From: an uncultured cyanobacterium | GTDB lineage: Bacteria; Cyanobacteriota; Cyanobacteriia; Cyanobacteriales; Microcystaceae | Direction of reading: 5' to 3' | Assembly: GCA_903869185.1 (NCBI GenBank) | Contig: CAIPYC010000078.1 | Span: 1 to 54,214 of the forward strand | DNA length: 54,214 bases | Shown here: in pieces, positions 1 through 9,682 of the stretch | Layout of the letters: each line of letters opens with the position of its first letter | Position numbering within the stretch: position 1 is the stretch's first letter | The notes under the pieces: model-generated | What the model saw: only the letters and a program-made list of their open reading frames with translations | Told to the model about the DNA's origin: nothing | Databases searched by the model: none | Position numbers and translations under genes: made by a program

Positions 1-165
1 ATTATACCTACTTGTATAAAAACTCGAAGATTATTTTTTGGCATATTCAAATTAGATTATGAGATTTTATGGGATTTTTTTAATAAACAAGATAGCTAGA
101 TGGCATGGTCTTTAATATTCTTTAATATTATAAAGAAAAACCCCATGAATCTTGAAAAAAAGTAC

Positions 166-402
166 ATGAAAATTCATTTTTTCCCCGAGGATGTTTGGAT
201 AGAGGCAGAGTATGGAGAATCGATCTTGGAGGTTGCCAAAAGAGCGCAAGTGTTTATCCCCACCGGTTGCTTAATGGGATCTTGCCATGCCTGTGAGGTC
301 GAATTGGAAGATGGTTCATCTGTGAGAAGTTGCATTAGTTCAGTGCCCAATAGTAATAAAGATGAAATCAAAATCTATATTTGTAGCGATCCTCTTTGGT
401 AG
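166..402 (+). CDS. small [2Fe-2S] ferredoxin-like protein
   Basis: A 78-residue protein if translation starts at the ATG at 166; an in-frame ATG at 145 and another at 100 would only add a non-conserved N-terminus. It carries the plant-type ferredoxin cluster motif GCLMGSCHAC (Cys-x4-Cys-x2-Cys) followed about 30 residues later by Cys in IYICSDPLW, which supplies the fourth ligand; an extra Cys sits in VRSCISS. The family transfers single electrons in the cytoplasm. It is shorter than photosynthetic PetF (about 97 residues) and ends almost directly after the last Cys, so it is probably a specialised ferredoxin. It converges on menB with a 10-base gap. The electron partner is not known. Confidence 0.8.
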   Translation: MKIHFFPEDVWIEAEYGESILEVAKRAQVFIPTGCLMGSCHACEVELEDGSSVRSCISSVPNSNKDEIKIYICSDPLW

Positions 403-412
403 ATATTTATTT

Positions 413-1246
413 TTAAGGCAGCCAAGGATATCTACTAAAATCAGGTTCTCTCTTTTGTAGAAATGACTCCTTGCCCTCCAATCCTTCCTCGCTCATGTAG
501 TAGAGTAGGGTGGCATTTCCAGCTAATTCCTGAAGGCCTGCCTGACCATCACAATCAGCGTTGAAGGCAGCCTTGAGGCAGCGAATAGCCAAAGGACTTT
601 TTTGCAGGATTTCTTTTGCCCATTTGATTCCCTCGACTTCTAGATCTTCTAAGACAACAACAGAATTAACCAATCCCATCTCCAGTGCTTGTTTGGCATC
701 GTACTGACGACAGAGAAACCAAATTTCCCTAGCTTTTTTTTGTCCAACTATCCTAGCTAAATAACTAGCGCCAAAACCGCCATCAAAACTTCCAACCTTA
801 GGTCCAGTTTGCCCGAAAATTGCATTATCTGCAGCTATTGTCAAATCACACAATAGATGTAAAACTTGTCCACCACCGATTGCATACCCTGCAACCAAGG
901 CAATTACAACCTTAGGGATAGAACGAATAAGACGCTGCAAATCCAGTACATTTAGTCGAGGTATACCTGATCCATCCAGATATCCAGCCTTACCTCTGAC
1001 GGACTGATCACCGCCGGAACAAAATGCATATTTACCATCAGTATGGGGACCTACTCCAGTAAACAAAACCACACCGATACTTGAATCTTCTCTGGCATCT
1101 GAGAAGGCTGAATATAGCTCAAAAATGGTCTCAGGCCTAAAGGCATTGCGTTTATGGGGACGGTTTATAGCTATCTTGGCAATACCCTCAGCCTTGAAGT
1201 AGAGGATATCTTCATAGGTTCCGATAGATTGCCAATTGATTGTCAT
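413..1246 (-). CDS. menB: 1,4-dihydroxy-2-naphthoyl-CoA synthase
   Basis: Crotonase-fold enzyme that closes the naphthoate ring of o-succinylbenzoyl-CoA, used in cyanobacteria for phylloquinone (photosystem I). About 277 residues. Diagnostic stretches are NRPHKRNAF near the N-terminus, [23 protein letters not shown] (oxyanion hole region) and [14 protein letters not shown], with the usual C-terminal [15 protein letters not shown]. An upstream in-frame start at 1291 would overlap thiL; the ATG at 1246 follows an AAGGA Shine-Dalgarno, leaves 13 bases after thiL and matches the usual MenB N-terminus, so I chose it. Likely co-transcribed with thiL, although the two pathways are unrelated. Confidence 0.95.
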   Translation of the reverse strand: MTINWQSIGTYEDILYFKAEGIAKIAINRPHKRNAFRPETIFELYSAFSDAREDSSIGVVLFTGVGPHTDGKYAFCSGGDQSVRGKAGYLDGSGIPRLNVLDLQRLIRSIPKVVIALVAGYAIGGGQVLHLLCDLTIAADNAIFGQTGPKVGSFDGGFGASYLARIVGQKKAREIWFLCRQYDAKQALEMGLVNSVVVLEDLEVEGIKWAKEILQKSPLAIRCLKAAFNADCDGQAGLQELAGNATLLYYMSEEGLEGKESFLQKREPDFSRYPWLP

Positions 1247-1259
1247 AGATATTACATCC

Positions 1260-2216
1260 TTAAAAATGCTGAAAACCCTTGGAAAGATCAAAGGAAGAAC
1301 TCGTTCCAGCTAGATAAATTTCCAGTTCTTGGGTTATTTGCCCAATAATAACCGCCGGTGGTCCCAATTGAAAAACTAATTCTTTGGCAAAGGATGGAGC
1401 CATTGTGAGAATAAGTTCAAAATCCTCACCACCATAAAGAGTCCAGTCCATGGCTTGCTCTTGGGTTAGCCAGTTCTGCAAACTAGGTGCCAAAGAGAGA
1501 GAGTCTATTGTGGCCCCGACCTTACTGGATTTGCAAATCTGCACAATAGCATTTGCTAGTCCATCACTACTATCCATTCCAGCTACCCTATCCAATTGTG
1601 GAATACTCCAGAGCACATTGACAACGTCCAAACGAGGGCAAGGTCTTTGATGTGCCGCAATCAACAACTCAAGCGTCAAAAGATCCAAAGGCTCAGTCAA
1701 AACTGGATTTAAAAGCAGTTCCAAGCCTGCGCGGGAGAGCCCATGCCATCCAGTGCTTACAATAAGGTCGCCTGCCTTGGCATTACTCCGCTTGATCACT
1801 CTGCTTGGGGAAACCTGCCCTATTGCCGTAATACAAATAGTGATTACACTAGATCGGGTGAGATCTCCGCCAATAATAGGAGTATTTAAAGCATTGATTC
1901 CTTGATAGAGTTTTTCCAGCCAAGCCAAAGGTAGCTCAGGAGGGAGAGAAAGACCAACAGTAAGACCAAGAGGGCTAGCTCCCATTGCGGCTAAGTCAGA
2001 AAGATTCGCCGCTGCAGATCTAAAGCCCACATCGAAGGGACTTGTGGTCTGCTGACTAAAATGCACCTTATCTACAAGCATATCAGTAGTGATTACGAGA
2101 TCTTGACCTGCAGGTAGAGAAACCAGTGCAGCATCATCTCCCAGACTACCGGGTTGACAGAAATCTTCTAACCATCTGAGTAGATCTTTTTCTCCCAGGT
2201 CTTTAATTTTGAGCAT
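1260..2216 (-). CDS. thiL: thiamine-monophosphate kinase
   Basis: ATP-dependent enzyme converting thiamine monophosphate to thiamine diphosphate. 318 residues, normal for ThiL. Visible family motifs in order: LGDDAALV (Mg/ATP binding), [11 protein letters not shown], the conserved [10 protein letters not shown] helix, [17 protein letters not shown] and [10 protein letters not shown]. It is the first gene of a minus-strand pair with menB and lies divergently from glgP, sharing a 186-base intergenic region. I saw no TPP-riboswitch-like sequence upstream. Confidence 0.95.
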   Translation of the reverse strand: MLKIKDLGEKDLLRWLEDFCQPGSLGDDAALVSLPAGQDLVITTDMLVDKVHFSQQTTSPFDVGFRSAAANLSDLAAMGASPLGLTVGLSLPPELPLAWLEKLYQGINALNTPIIGGDLTRSSVITICITAIGQVSPSRVIKRSNAKAGDLIVSTGWHGLSRAGLELLLNPVLTEPLDLLTLELLIAAHQRPCPRLDVVNVLWSIPQLDRVAGMDSSDGLANAIVQICKSSKVGATIDSLSLAPSLQNWLTQEQAMDWTLYGGEDFELILTMAPSFAKELVFQLGPPAVIIGQITQELEIYLAGTSSSFDLSKGFQHF

Positions 2217-2284
2217 CCTTGTATATAAAACGGAAATCCCTTAAAGCTAATTTTAAAAGAAAGTCCATGAAAGCTAATTATTTA

Positions 2285-2323
2285 TTTGTCCAAGCGCAAT
2301 ATAAATGCTAGGATTTGGACAAA
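2285..2323. promoter_or_regulatory. inverted repeat upstream of glgP
   Basis: A perfect 9-base inverted repeat, TTTGTCCAA (2285-2293) and TTGGACAAA (2315-2323), with a 21-base centre. The centre contains TATAAAT (2300-2306), which could be a -10 element. Either an operator flanking a promoter or an RNA hairpin is possible; nothing in the sequence decides between them. It sits about 80 bases before the glgP start, in the thiL-glgP divergent region. Confidence 0.4.
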
Positions 2324-2384
2324 GTTCGACTAAATAGATTAAGGGCGTTAGAAATAAAAGATTCCAAGATTAATGCCCAACAAT

Positions 2385-2422
2385 TGATTAAGGATAATTC
2401 AAATGATTAAGGATAATTCAAA
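2385..2422. repeat. 19-bp tandem duplication of the glgP ribosome-binding region
   Basis: The 19-base unit TGATTAAGGATAATTCAAA occurs twice head to tail (2385-2403 and 2404-2422). Each copy holds an AAGGA Shine-Dalgarno element; the first serves the ATG at 2403 and the second the ATG at 2424. The two ATGs are 21 bases apart and in frame, so both starts give the same phosphorylase with or without seven extra residues. Confidence 0.85.
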
Positions 2423-4940
2423 TATGGAAACAAGAGATCGCGCAGAAGTCAATATAGAACAATGCCCTGTAATAATTGAAGATGATCGCATTGGGATGAG
2501 TCCTGACACCCTCAAAAGAGCCTTTCTTGACAATCTGTTTTATGTTCAAGGCGTAGATCAATCAAGGGCCACCCCACACGACTATTATGTGGCTTTGGCT
2601 TACACAGTAAGAGATCGTATTCTGGATAGATTTCTCAAAACATTAAATACCTACAGAGAGAAAAAATCGAAGATAGTCTGTTATCTTTCAGCAGAGTTTC
2701 TTATGGGTCGTCATCTTGGTAACAACCTTCTGAATTTGGGCATCTACGAAAGAGTGCACGAGGTACTGAAAGAGCTTGGTATAGATCTAGAGGAAATCAT
2801 CGAACAAGAGCCAGATCCAGGGCTAGGCAATGGTGGTCTGGGAAGATTGGCGGCCTGTTTCCTAGATTCTTTGGCATCTCTAGAAATACCTGCTGTAGGA
2901 TATGGTATTCGTTATGAATATGGTATCTTCTTCCAGACCATTCGCGACGGTTGGCAGGTTGAGATTCCTGATAACTGGTTACGCTTAGGTAATCCTTGGG
3001 AGCTGCCACGACCGGAAGATGCCGTAGAAGTCAAACTGGGCGGACATACTGAGGTCTACAATGACGAAAAAGGACATGTAAAATCAATCTGGATCCCAGA
3101 ACGTACAGTCAAAGCCGTACCATATGACACACCGGTTCCTGGTTATCAGACCTACTCAGCAAATCCTTTAAGGCTTTGGAAAGCAGAAGCCAGTGAATCA
3201 TTCAATTTTGATGACTTCAATGCAGGAAATTATGACCGGTCGGTAGAAGAGAAAATGAATGCAGAAACCATATCCAAGGTTCTCTATCCCAATGACAATA
3301 CTCCAGCAGGCAGGGAACTTCGATTGGCACAACAATACTTTTTTGTTTCTGCATCAATTCAGGATATTATCAGAACCGAATTTCGCAATTTCCCAACATT
3401 GAATCATCTTGCGGATCATTTTTCTATTCAGCTCAATGATACTCATCCTGCCGTTGGAATTGCTGAAATGATGCATCAGCTGGTTGATAAACATGGCTAT
3501 CACTGGGATACTGCTTGGAACATCACTCAAAAGACCTTTAGCTATACCAATCACACCCTTTTACCTGAAGCATTAGAACGTTGGCCGGTAAGCTTGTTTG
3601 GCAAGTTGCTACCTCGTCACCTGGAAATAATTTATGAAATTAATTTTCGCTTTTTACAGGATGTAAAGCTTTGGTTTCCCAATGACGAAGAAAGGCTGAT
3701 CACTCTTTCCTTAATAGAAGAAGGACATGAAAAACAGATACGGATGGCTCATCTGGCTTGTGTAGGCAGTCATGCGATCAATGGAGTTGCTGCTTTACAT
3801 ACACAACTACTGAAAAGTGATACCCTGCGAGACTTTGCCCAGATATGGCCTGAAAAATTCTTTAACAAAACTAACGGGGTGACCCCGCGACGTTGGATCC
3901 TACTAAGTAATCCTGAACTCTCGCAGTTGATCACCGAAAAAATTGGTTTGAACTGGCTTAAGAATCTTGATGAATTAAAGAAACTCGAAATTTATATCAA
4001 AGATCCCGAATTTTGCCAACGCTGGAGAGAAATCAAGCAAATCAACAAAACTCTTTTGGCGGAATATATTCTTAAAGTAAAGGATATCGAAGTTGACCCT
4101 AATTCTATTTTTGATGTTCTGGTAAAAAGAATACATGAGTACAAGCGTCAGCATCTTTCTGTTCTGCACATCATCTCCCTCTACAACAAGATTAAAGAAA
4201 ATCCAAATGTTGACATTGTACCAAGAACCTTCATTTTTGGAGGAAAATCTGCTCCGGGTTATTTAATGGCTAAACTGATCATCAAATTGATCAATTCTGT
4301 CGCCGAAATCGTCAACAGAGACCCTGATGTTCGCAATAGATTAAAGATAGTCTTCTTGGCAAACTTCAATGTTTCTCTGGGGCAGAGAATTTACCCGGCT
4401 GCTGACCTATCTGAACAGATATCTACAGCAGGTAAAGAAGCTTCTGGAACAGGTAATATGAAATTTGCCATGAATGGAGCTTTGACGATTGGTACTTTAG
4501 ATGGCGCCAATATAGAGATTAGAGAAGAAGCGGGGGCTGAAAATTTCTTCCTTTTTGGTCTAACCGCTGAGCAAGTGTATGCAGAAAAAGCCAAGGGCTA
4601 TTTTCCAAGAGATTTCTATAACAGCAATCTAGAACTTAAAGCTGTTATTGATCGCATTGACAACGGTTACTTCAGCCAAAATGAACCTGATCTGTTCAAA
4701 CCAATTGTCAGCTCTCTTCTTGAGAGTGACCCCTACATGTTGTTGGCTGACTATGCTTCTTATGTTGAATGCCAAGAAAGGGTAAGTCAGGCTTACCTCA
4801 ATCAAGACAAATGGACAGAAATGTCTATACTCAACTCTATTCGAATGGGCAAATTTTCATCCGATAGAACTATCAGGGAATATTGCCAAGAGATATGGTC
4901 TGTGGATCCGTTGGTAATCGAAAAAAACAACAAATTCTAA
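2403..4940 (+). CDS. glgP: glycogen/alpha-glucan phosphorylase
   Basis: Pyridoxal-phosphate enzyme releasing glucose-1-phosphate from glycogen. 845 residues, the full family length. Seen: GNGGLGRLAACFLDSLASLE, the active-site region HSIQLNDTHPA-like (FSIQLNDTHPAVG), NGVTPRRW, KRIHEYKRQ, and the PLP site EASGTGNMKFAMNG with Lys687 as the expected Schiff-base lysine. Two possible starts exist: ATG at 2403 and ATG at 2424, each preceded by an AAGGA because a 19-base segment is tandemly repeated. An inverted repeat lies upstream at 2285-2323. It ends 7 bases from the convergent SH3 gene. Confidence 0.96.
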   Translation: MIKDNSNMETRDRAEVNIEQCPVIIEDDRIGMSPDTLKRAFLDNLFYVQGVDQSRATPHDYYVALAYTVRDRILDRFLKTLNTYREKKSKIVCYLSAEFLMGRHLGNNLLNLGIYERVHEVLKELGIDLEEIIEQEPDPGLGNGGLGRLAACFLDSLASLEIPAVGYGIRYEYGIFFQTIRDGWQVEIPDNWLRLGNPWELPRPEDAVEVKLGGHTEVYNDEKGHVKSIWIPERTVKAVPYDTPVPGYQTYSANPLRLWKAEASESFNFDDFNAGNYDRSVEEKMNAETISKVLYPNDNTPAGRELRLAQQYFFVSASIQDIIRTEFRNFPTLNHLADHFSIQLNDTHPAVGIAEMMHQLVDKHGYHWDTAWNITQKTFSYTNHTLLPEALERWPVSLFGKLLPRHLEIIYEINFRFLQDVKLWFPNDEERLITLSLIEEGHEKQIRMAHLACVGSHAINGVAALHTQLLKSDTLRDFAQIWPEKFFNKTNGVTPRRWILLSNPELSQLITEKIGLNWLKNLDELKKLEIYIKDPEFCQRWREIKQINKTLLAEYILKVKDIEVDPNSIFDVLVKRIHEYKRQHLSVLHIISLYNKIKENPNVDIVPRTFIFGGKSAPGYLMAKLIIKLINSVAEIVNRDPDVRNRLKIVFLANFNVSLGQRIYPAADLSEQISTAGKEASGTGNMKFAMNGALTIGTLDGANIEIREEAGAENFFLFGLTAEQVYAEKAKGYFPRDFYNSNLELKAVIDRIDNGYFSQNEPDLFKPIVSSLLESDPYMLLADYASYVECQERVSQAYLNQDKWTEMSILNSIRMGKFSSDRTIREYCQEIWSVDPLVIEKNNKF

Positions 4941-4947
4941 TTTGTCT

Positions 4948-5388
4948 TTATTGTTCTTTTAAATTTCCGGATCTAACCCAACCTTCCGCTCTACTTCTGG
5001 TGGAGCGGATTTTTGACCATTCGCCATCTTCACTTTTTTCTAAAACTATTACGTTTTCCTTATACCCAATACCACCTAAACGCTGGCTTCTACGATTTGG
5101 AGCTGAACGTAGAGATAAACCATTTGGCCTTGCAATTAGGGCTCTATAACTTCCCTTGGGCAAAACCTCGGCGCTCTCAGTTGGTTCAGGCTTGGGCTCG
5201 CTGGATTTTGGAGTAGGTGTTATTTTAGCAATTTGTTTAGGCTTGCTTTCTTGGGCAAAAGTAGGTCTAGCTGGAGAAACCGTAAACCTGCTCCAGAGCA
5301 GATAGCCCAGAGTGCCAACCATTGCCAGCATAAAAAGGGATCCCAACAAGATCCCCAGAGTAATTTGTAAAACGCGATCACGATTCAT
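4948..5388 (-). CDS. membrane-anchored bacterial SH3-domain protein
   Basis: About 146 residues. An N-terminal membrane anchor of roughly 22 hydrophobic residues (TLGILLGSLFMLAMVGTLGY) is followed by a Pro/Lys/Glu-rich linker (TPTPKSSEPKPEPTE) and a C-terminal SH3b-like domain (YRALIARPNGLSLRSAPN through EGWVRSGNL). Such domains often bind cell-wall peptides or proteins on the outer face of the membrane. I chose the ATG at 5388 rather than an upstream start at 5439 because it puts the start one base after the aar stop codon. The tight spacing suggests co-transcription with ado-aar. Its function is unknown. Confidence 0.75.
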   Translation of the reverse strand: MNRDRVLQITLGILLGSLFMLAMVGTLGYLLWSRFTVSPARPTFAQESKPKQIAKITPTPKSSEPKPEPTESAEVLPKGSYRALIARPNGLSLRSAPNRRSQRLGGIGYKENVIVLEKSEDGEWSKIRSTRSRAEGWVRSGNLKEQ

Positions 5389-5389
5389 A

Positions 5390-6412
5390 CTATAGACTAA
5401 CCAAAGGACTAAAACCATGCTTGATTGAAGCCTGTCCAATCAATTCCATTTTTTCTATTGTAATGAGATTGCGTCCCCAGGAAAAATTAGTATGCCACTG
5501 TTCAAATTCTAGTAATATTGCCTCGGCAAAACAGGCGAACATCTGACGCGATGGAGTATCCATACTGACAACTTCCATGATCTTCCAGTCAATATCGAGA
5601 GAATGCTCAACTATTCCACCTTTTAATACATAAACGTCGCTCTGAGCAAATTTACTATCTAGATTTTTGGGGTAGCCACCATCAATTATCAGACAAGGTT
5701 TTTTCAAAATTTCTGAGGAAATCTCTACTCCTTTAGGCATACTGGCAACCCAAACAACGATATCAGCTTTGGGTAAAGCTTCTTCCAAAGAAAAAATCTC
5801 ACCTCTTCCGAGTTCAGCTCGTAAATTATCTAATCTTTCTCGGTTACGGGCAACAAGTAGCAATTCTGCCACATTATTTTTCTTCTCAAGCCATCGACAG
5901 ACAGCACTACCAATATCTCCAGTGGCCCCACAAACTGCAACTGTAGCACTGGCAAGATCGATACCTAATTGGGCGCTAACTAGTTCAATTTGACGACAAA
6001 TAATATAGGCTGTATGGGTGTTACCTGTTGTAAAACGATTAAAATCCAGCTCAATATTTCTAACCTGGTTGTTCTCTTTAAGATTAAATTCCTCAAAAAT
6101 TACCGAAGAAAATCCCCCCAATGCAGTAATATCTATATCAGATTTCTGGGATAGGGCCATGGCGTTGAGTACTTTGCGAATTGCTGATTTAATTCTTCGA
6201 TTGATCAGCATTTCAGGCAGGAAACAAGATTCGATATATTTCCCCTCAATCACTTGACCTGTGATACTGGTAACATGGAAACTATCAACCACTAGTGGAG
6301 GGGCAGAGCACCAAAAATCTAGGCCTTGATTGGAGTATTCAGAATAACCTAGGGCGTGGGCGACAGACTGAGCATGCTTTAAACTCGAAAGATGACCAAT
6401 TAAACCAAACAT
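5390..6412 (-). CDS. aar: long-chain acyl-ACP reductase (alkane pathway)
   Basis: NADPH-dependent enzyme reducing fatty acyl-ACP to fatty aldehyde, the first step of cyanobacterial alkane synthesis. 340 residues, typical length. Begins [11 protein letters not shown] as the family does; substrate-domain motif [20 protein letters not shown]; dinucleotide-binding [17 protein letters not shown]; and [10 protein letters not shown], whose Cys (Cys294 by count) is the residue that forms the acyl-thioester in this family. Lies 60 bases downstream of ado on the same strand, the arrangement usual in cyanobacteria. The product aldehyde is passed to Ado. Confidence 0.97.
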   Translation of the reverse strand: MFGLIGHLSSLKHAQSVAHALGYSEYSNQGLDFWCSAPPLVVDSFHVTSITGQVIEGKYIESCFLPEMLINRRIKSAIRKVLNAMALSQKSDIDITALGGFSSVIFEEFNLKENNQVRNIELDFNRFTTGNTHTAYIICRQIELVSAQLGIDLASATVAVCGATGDIGSAVCRWLEKKNNVAELLLVARNRERLDNLRAELGRGEIFSLEEALPKADIVVWVASMPKGVEISSEILKKPCLIIDGGYPKNLDSKFAQSDVYVLKGGIVEHSLDIDWKIMEVVSMDTPSRQMFACFAEAILLEFEQWHTNFSWGRNLITIEKMELIGQASIKHGFSPLVSL

Positions 6413-6472
6413 TGAAGATAAATTGTGGTTGAAGAAGATGGCTGTTCTAGAAACTCTGGCGCAACAGGAACA

Positions 6473-7159
6473 CTAGGAAACTTTCAGACCTTGGGCTGTC
6501 ATACGCATGATATCGCGGGTAGAAAAACCAATATTGCCGAGAGCATCACCATAACTTATCATAAAATCCTCAATCAGAGCCTCTTTCTCCATAGCCAAAA
6601 CCTTGGCATCTGCTTCAACTTCATTGAGCATTCTCCAGACGATGGGAAGATTTTCTTGATTAGCCTGCTCTAATTCTGCTTTAGAATCCTCAAAATTCTG
6701 GTTTAACCAAACTTCTCCAAAATTGAGATGGGTGTACTCATCTTTTACCACTCCTTCTGTAATTTTTTTTGCGAAAGGATCTGCCACGGGAATATATATG
6801 TTGTATGCAGATATAGCAAAAGCTTCAATAATTAAAGCCTGAATCAATAGACAGGTAGCTACTTTGCCTTCGGACTTAGCCTTTTGAAAATTACCGTGTA
6901 AATCGCCAAAGAACTTCTTGGCATATTCAATATCAGGAGTCACTTGCAGATTGTTAGCACAGGATTGAAACCCTTTCTTATGCTTGCTCTCCATCTTGGC
7001 CAAACGAGTCAACTCTTCTGTCATTTCCGGCAAGAGTTCTGAGAGCTGAAGATAATTACCATAGGCTTCATCCTCGCCTTCAACGACTATGGCATTTATG
7101 CGACTATAGGCATCTTTATAGGTATCACTGCTGAAATCGAGTTCTGCAAGCTGTGGCAT
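6473..7159 (-). CDS. ado: aldehyde-deformylating oxygenase
   Basis: Ferritin-like di-iron enzyme converting fatty aldehydes (C16/C18) to odd-chain alkanes plus formate, using O2 and reduced ferredoxin. 228 residues. The two Glu-x-x-His iron-binding motifs are present: MESKHKKGF and [14 protein letters not shown], plus a Glu in the first helix ([12 protein letters not shown]) and [13 protein letters not shown] in the third. A good AGGAG lies about 10 bases before the ATG. First gene of the ado-aar-SH3 set. It completes a full two-step alkane pathway together with aar; cyanobacterial alkanes are found in membranes. Confidence 0.97.
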   Translation of the reverse strand: MPQLAELDFSSDTYKDAYSRINAIVVEGEDEAYGNYLQLSELLPEMTEELTRLAKMESKHKKGFQSCANNLQVTPDIEYAKKFFGDLHGNFQKAKSEGKVATCLLIQALIIEAFAISAYNIYIPVADPFAKKITEGVVKDEYTHLNFGEVWLNQNFEDSKAELEQANQENLPIVWRMLNEVEADAKVLAMEKEALIEDFMISYGDALGNIGFSTRDIMRMTAQGLKVS

Positions 7160-7284
7160 ATATTAAAATCACTCCTAAGAACAAATGAACTATTTATAAT
7201 AATGTCTTACAAATTAATTTCGTAAATCTAAGTATAACGCATTTGTCGCAATATATCTTAAGATTTGCATAGAGATTAGGATGA

Positions 7285-8031
7285 TCAAAGAGATTTCAGA
7301 ATCTGCCTGAGTTGGTCAATCTGCGAAGAAGAAAAAGCAGCTTCCCTCAAGTGTGATAGATAACTGGATGTTCGATAGCGATCATCTAAAGAAATTGAGT
7401 AATTGTAGTATAATCTAGATTTGTAACTCTCTCCTTTACTCCAAAAGTTTAAAGACAAGGCCAATTTGGGATGAGGGTTATTTGGCTCAAGCTTTGCAGC
7501 AGATAGACCTTCTTTTATGCCGCTTTCGTACTCACCCAATAAATGATAAGCAAGAGCAAGGTTGTAGTGAGCTATCTCATCGGACTTATCTAATATAATA
7601 GCTCTGGTATGAGTCGCCACAGCTCTATTCAACTCTCCTGTCACAAGATAGACTATACCAAGAGCATTGAGAGCGGCAACATCTCGGGGATGTTCTTTGC
7701 TGACTTCTTCTAGAACAACTCTTGCCTCACTGTCCCTATGAGCCAGATGAAGAGCCCAACCCAGATTGATCTTGCCTATAGCATTACTAGGATCCAGTTC
7801 AACTGAGCGCTGCATGGCCTTTATAGCCAGACCCAGCCGACCTGAACCTTGATAGCCAAGCCCTCTGAGCCGATACTGAGCAGCTTGCTGAGGTTTATCT
7901 GTTATTGAAGAAGGTAAAGCGGCAATCGAGAGAAAAAGAAATTGAGAACTATAAAAACAAAAAACAATGAAGAAGAAAGCAACATGCCTGCTTATAGTGT
8001 TTACCCTACCCAAAAGTGAACCTTTCCCCAA
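7285..8031 (-). CDS. exported or membrane-anchored TPR protein
   Basis: 248 residues. A long hydrophobic N-terminus (HVAFFFIVFCFYSSQFLFLS) could be an uncleaved anchor or signal peptide. The rest is made of tetratricopeptide-like repeats: RLRGLGYQGSGRLGLAIKAM, IGKINLGWALHLAHRDSEAR, VAALNALGIVYLVTGELNRA and EIAHYNLALAYHLLGEYESG, each with the alternating small/aromatic pattern. TPR proteins serve as protein-binding scaffolds. It ends 125 bases before ado on the same strand and is divergent from the sigma-factor gene. No specific function can be given. Confidence 0.8.
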   Translation of the reverse strand: MGKGSLLGRVNTISRHVAFFFIVFCFYSSQFLFLSIAALPSSITDKPQQAAQYRLRGLGYQGSGRLGLAIKAMQRSVELDPSNAIGKINLGWALHLAHRDSEARVVLEEVSKEHPRDVAALNALGIVYLVTGELNRAVATHTRAIILDKSDEIAHYNLALAYHLLGEYESGIKEGLSAAKLEPNNPHPKLALSLNFWSKGESYKSRLYYNYSISLDDRYRTSSYLSHLREAAFSSSQIDQLRQILKSL

Positions 8032-8085
8032 TTGATGCAGTCCAATTGATCATACTAACATAGACTTAGTTAAAGAAGGGGTGCC

Positions 8086-8114
8086 TTGACAATTCACCTT
8101 AAAATACCTAATCT
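8086..8114 (+). promoter_or_regulatory. putative promoter of the group 2 sigma factor
   Basis: A perfect TTGACA (8086-8091) is followed after 17 bases by TAATCT (8109-8114), a weak -10. A short TCTCT-CGAA-AGAGA hairpin follows immediately. The -35 match is good, the -10 poor, so the start site is only a guess. Confidence 0.35.
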
Positions 8115-8164
8115 CTCGAAAGAGAAAGAGATAGATATACGTTGGGTGAGAGAATAATCGGGAC

Positions 8165-9187
8165 ATGGGCTTTCTAAGAAAACTAAGGAGTCAGAGCATA
8201 CAGATGAACACAGCCAAATTAAATGAATCCTCAAAACACCCCACATTCAGTGCGGACATGGTTCGTACTTATCTGCATGAGATCGGGAAGGTTCCTCTGC
8301 TAACCCATGAGCAAGAAATCGTATTTGGAAAGCAGGTTCAGAAAATGGTCATCTTGCTGGAAACCAGATCGGAACTGTCTGATAAAGTGGGACATGAAGC
8401 TACGCTAGCAGATTTATCCGCTCTTTTGCAAGTATCTGAAAAAGAGATTGAGCAGATGCTCAAGCAGGGAGAAAGAGCCAAGCGTAGGATGATTGAGGCA
8501 AATCTACGGTTGGTTGTTGCAATTGCCAAAAAATACCAAAAGCGCAACATGGAGTTTCTGGATTTGATTCAAGAGGGTAGCCTCGGACTGGAAAGGGGTG
8601 TAGAGAAATTTGATCCAACCAAAGGCTACAAGTTTTCAACCTACGCCTACTGGTGGATTAGGCAAGCGATAACCCGAGCAATTGCTCAGCAGGGCAGGAC
8701 AATTCGACTACCGATCCACATCACTGAAAAGCTAAACAAAATCAAAAAGACTCAAAGGGAGCTCTCCCAACAGCTGGGTCGCAGCGCCACACCATTGGAG
8801 GTAGCAAGTGCGCTGGAACTTGAACCTGCCCAAATCAGGGAATTTTTAAGCCTCTCGCGTCAGCCTATTTCACTGGATGTACGTGTCGGAGATAACCAAG
8901 ATACAGAGCTTTCGGAGCTTTTGGAGGACAAGAGTATTTCACCAGATGACCATATCACTTCAGAACTTCTTCGCCAGGATCTACATAATCTTTTGGCAGA
9001 ATTGACCCCTCAGCAAAGAGAAGTAATCTGTTTGCGCTATGGGTTGGAGGACGGCAAGGAGCTTTCTTTGGCCAAAATTGGTCAGAGGTTGAATATATCC
9101 AGAGAAAGAGTACGCCAACTTGAACATCAAGCAATTGGCCATCTTAAAAGAAGAAAATCCAACGTCAAAGATTACTTGGCTAGCTGA
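8165..9187 (+). CDS. group 2 (non-essential) sigma-70 factor
   Basis: 340 residues. Lacks region 1.1 and contains region 1.2 (VRTYLHEIGKVPLLTHEQEI), region 2 with the -10 recognition helix (RLVVAIAKKYQKRNMEFLDL, KGYKFSTYAYWWIRQAITRA), region 3 (LNKIKKTQRELSQQLG) and region 4 (LTPQQREVICLRYGL, NISRERVRQLEHQAI). The length and the IGKVPLLTHEQEIVFGKQVQ stretch fit the SigB/SigC/SigD/SigE group of cyanobacteria, used in stress and light responses; I cannot say which. A second in-frame ATG at 8204 preceded by AAGGAG at 8185-8190 could be the true start. No anti-sigma gene is adjacent. Confidence 0.92.
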   Translation: MGFLRKLRSQSIQMNTAKLNESSKHPTFSADMVRTYLHEIGKVPLLTHEQEIVFGKQVQKMVILLETRSELSDKVGHEATLADLSALLQVSEKEIEQMLKQGERAKRRMIEANLRLVVAIAKKYQKRNMEFLDLIQEGSLGLERGVEKFDPTKGYKFSTYAYWWIRQAITRAIAQQGRTIRLPIHITEKLNKIKKTQRELSQQLGRSATPLEVASALELEPAQIREFLSLSRQPISLDVRVGDNQDTELSELLEDKSISPDDHITSELLRQDLHNLLAELTPQQREVICLRYGLEDGKELSLAKIGQRLNISRERVRQLEHQAIGHLKRRKSNVKDYLAS

Positions 9188-9249
9188 TTCAAAAAGATTT
9201 GGGGCGGAACTGGATTGACTTCTCTTGAAAAAATTGGGAGTTTGTCAGG

Positions 9250-9672
9250 ATGTTAGCACCTAAAATCCTTTCAGCATTGCTCGTGCCTCTGCTGCTAACT
9301 GGAACATACCAGGCAATGATAAGAGATGGTATTTACCTGTACGGGGAAGTAGCCAATCCCTACCAGATTGGAAAAGATTATTTAATTCTGCGATCTAGAA
9401 ATGGTCAGATTGATGGAGCATTGTATAGGCCAAACGCAGAATACTATTGTTTCTCAGGAGAAATTAAAGGCAGACAAATGGAACTGTCTTTTGTAGATCC
9501 CAATAATGGAGCAGTTTTTCGTCAAGAAATAGATATAGCCACAACAAATAAACACCTTGCCTCTAAAAAGTTGCAGGATATTCGGCCATCCCTAGATGGC
9601 TTTGTGTCCATAGAAAAACTGAGCGAGTTAGACTATGAAATAATCAATTCCTGCTCCAAAAGACCCAGATAA
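9250..9672 (+). CDS. exported protein of unknown function
   Basis: 140 residues. The first 20 residues ([20 protein letters not shown]) look like a signal peptide or anchor. The remainder is mixed alpha/beta with no motif I recognise; it includes [20 protein letters not shown] and a Cys in EYYCFSG and INSCSK that could form a disulfide outside the cytoplasm. It follows the sigma-factor gene by 62 bases and is separated from uvrC by 10 bases, so it is probably co-transcribed with uvrC. No function is proposed. Confidence 0.65.
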   Translation: MLAPKILSALLVPLLLTGTYQAMIRDGIYLYGEVANPYQIGKDYLILRSRNGQIDGALYRPNAEYYCFSGEIKGRQMELSFVDPNNGAVFRQEIDIATTNKHLASKKLQDIRPSLDGFVSIEKLSELDYEIINSCSKRPR

Positions 9673-9682
9673 AAATAGACCA

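Noticed and set aside
2217-2402. TPP riboswitch before thiL
   Set aside because: The conserved CUGAGA and related boxes are not seen; only an unrelated inverted repeat is present.
5013-5216. Plus-strand frame opposite the SH3 gene
   Set aside because: It is antisense to the SH3 domain and linker and shows no Shine-Dalgarno or known motif.
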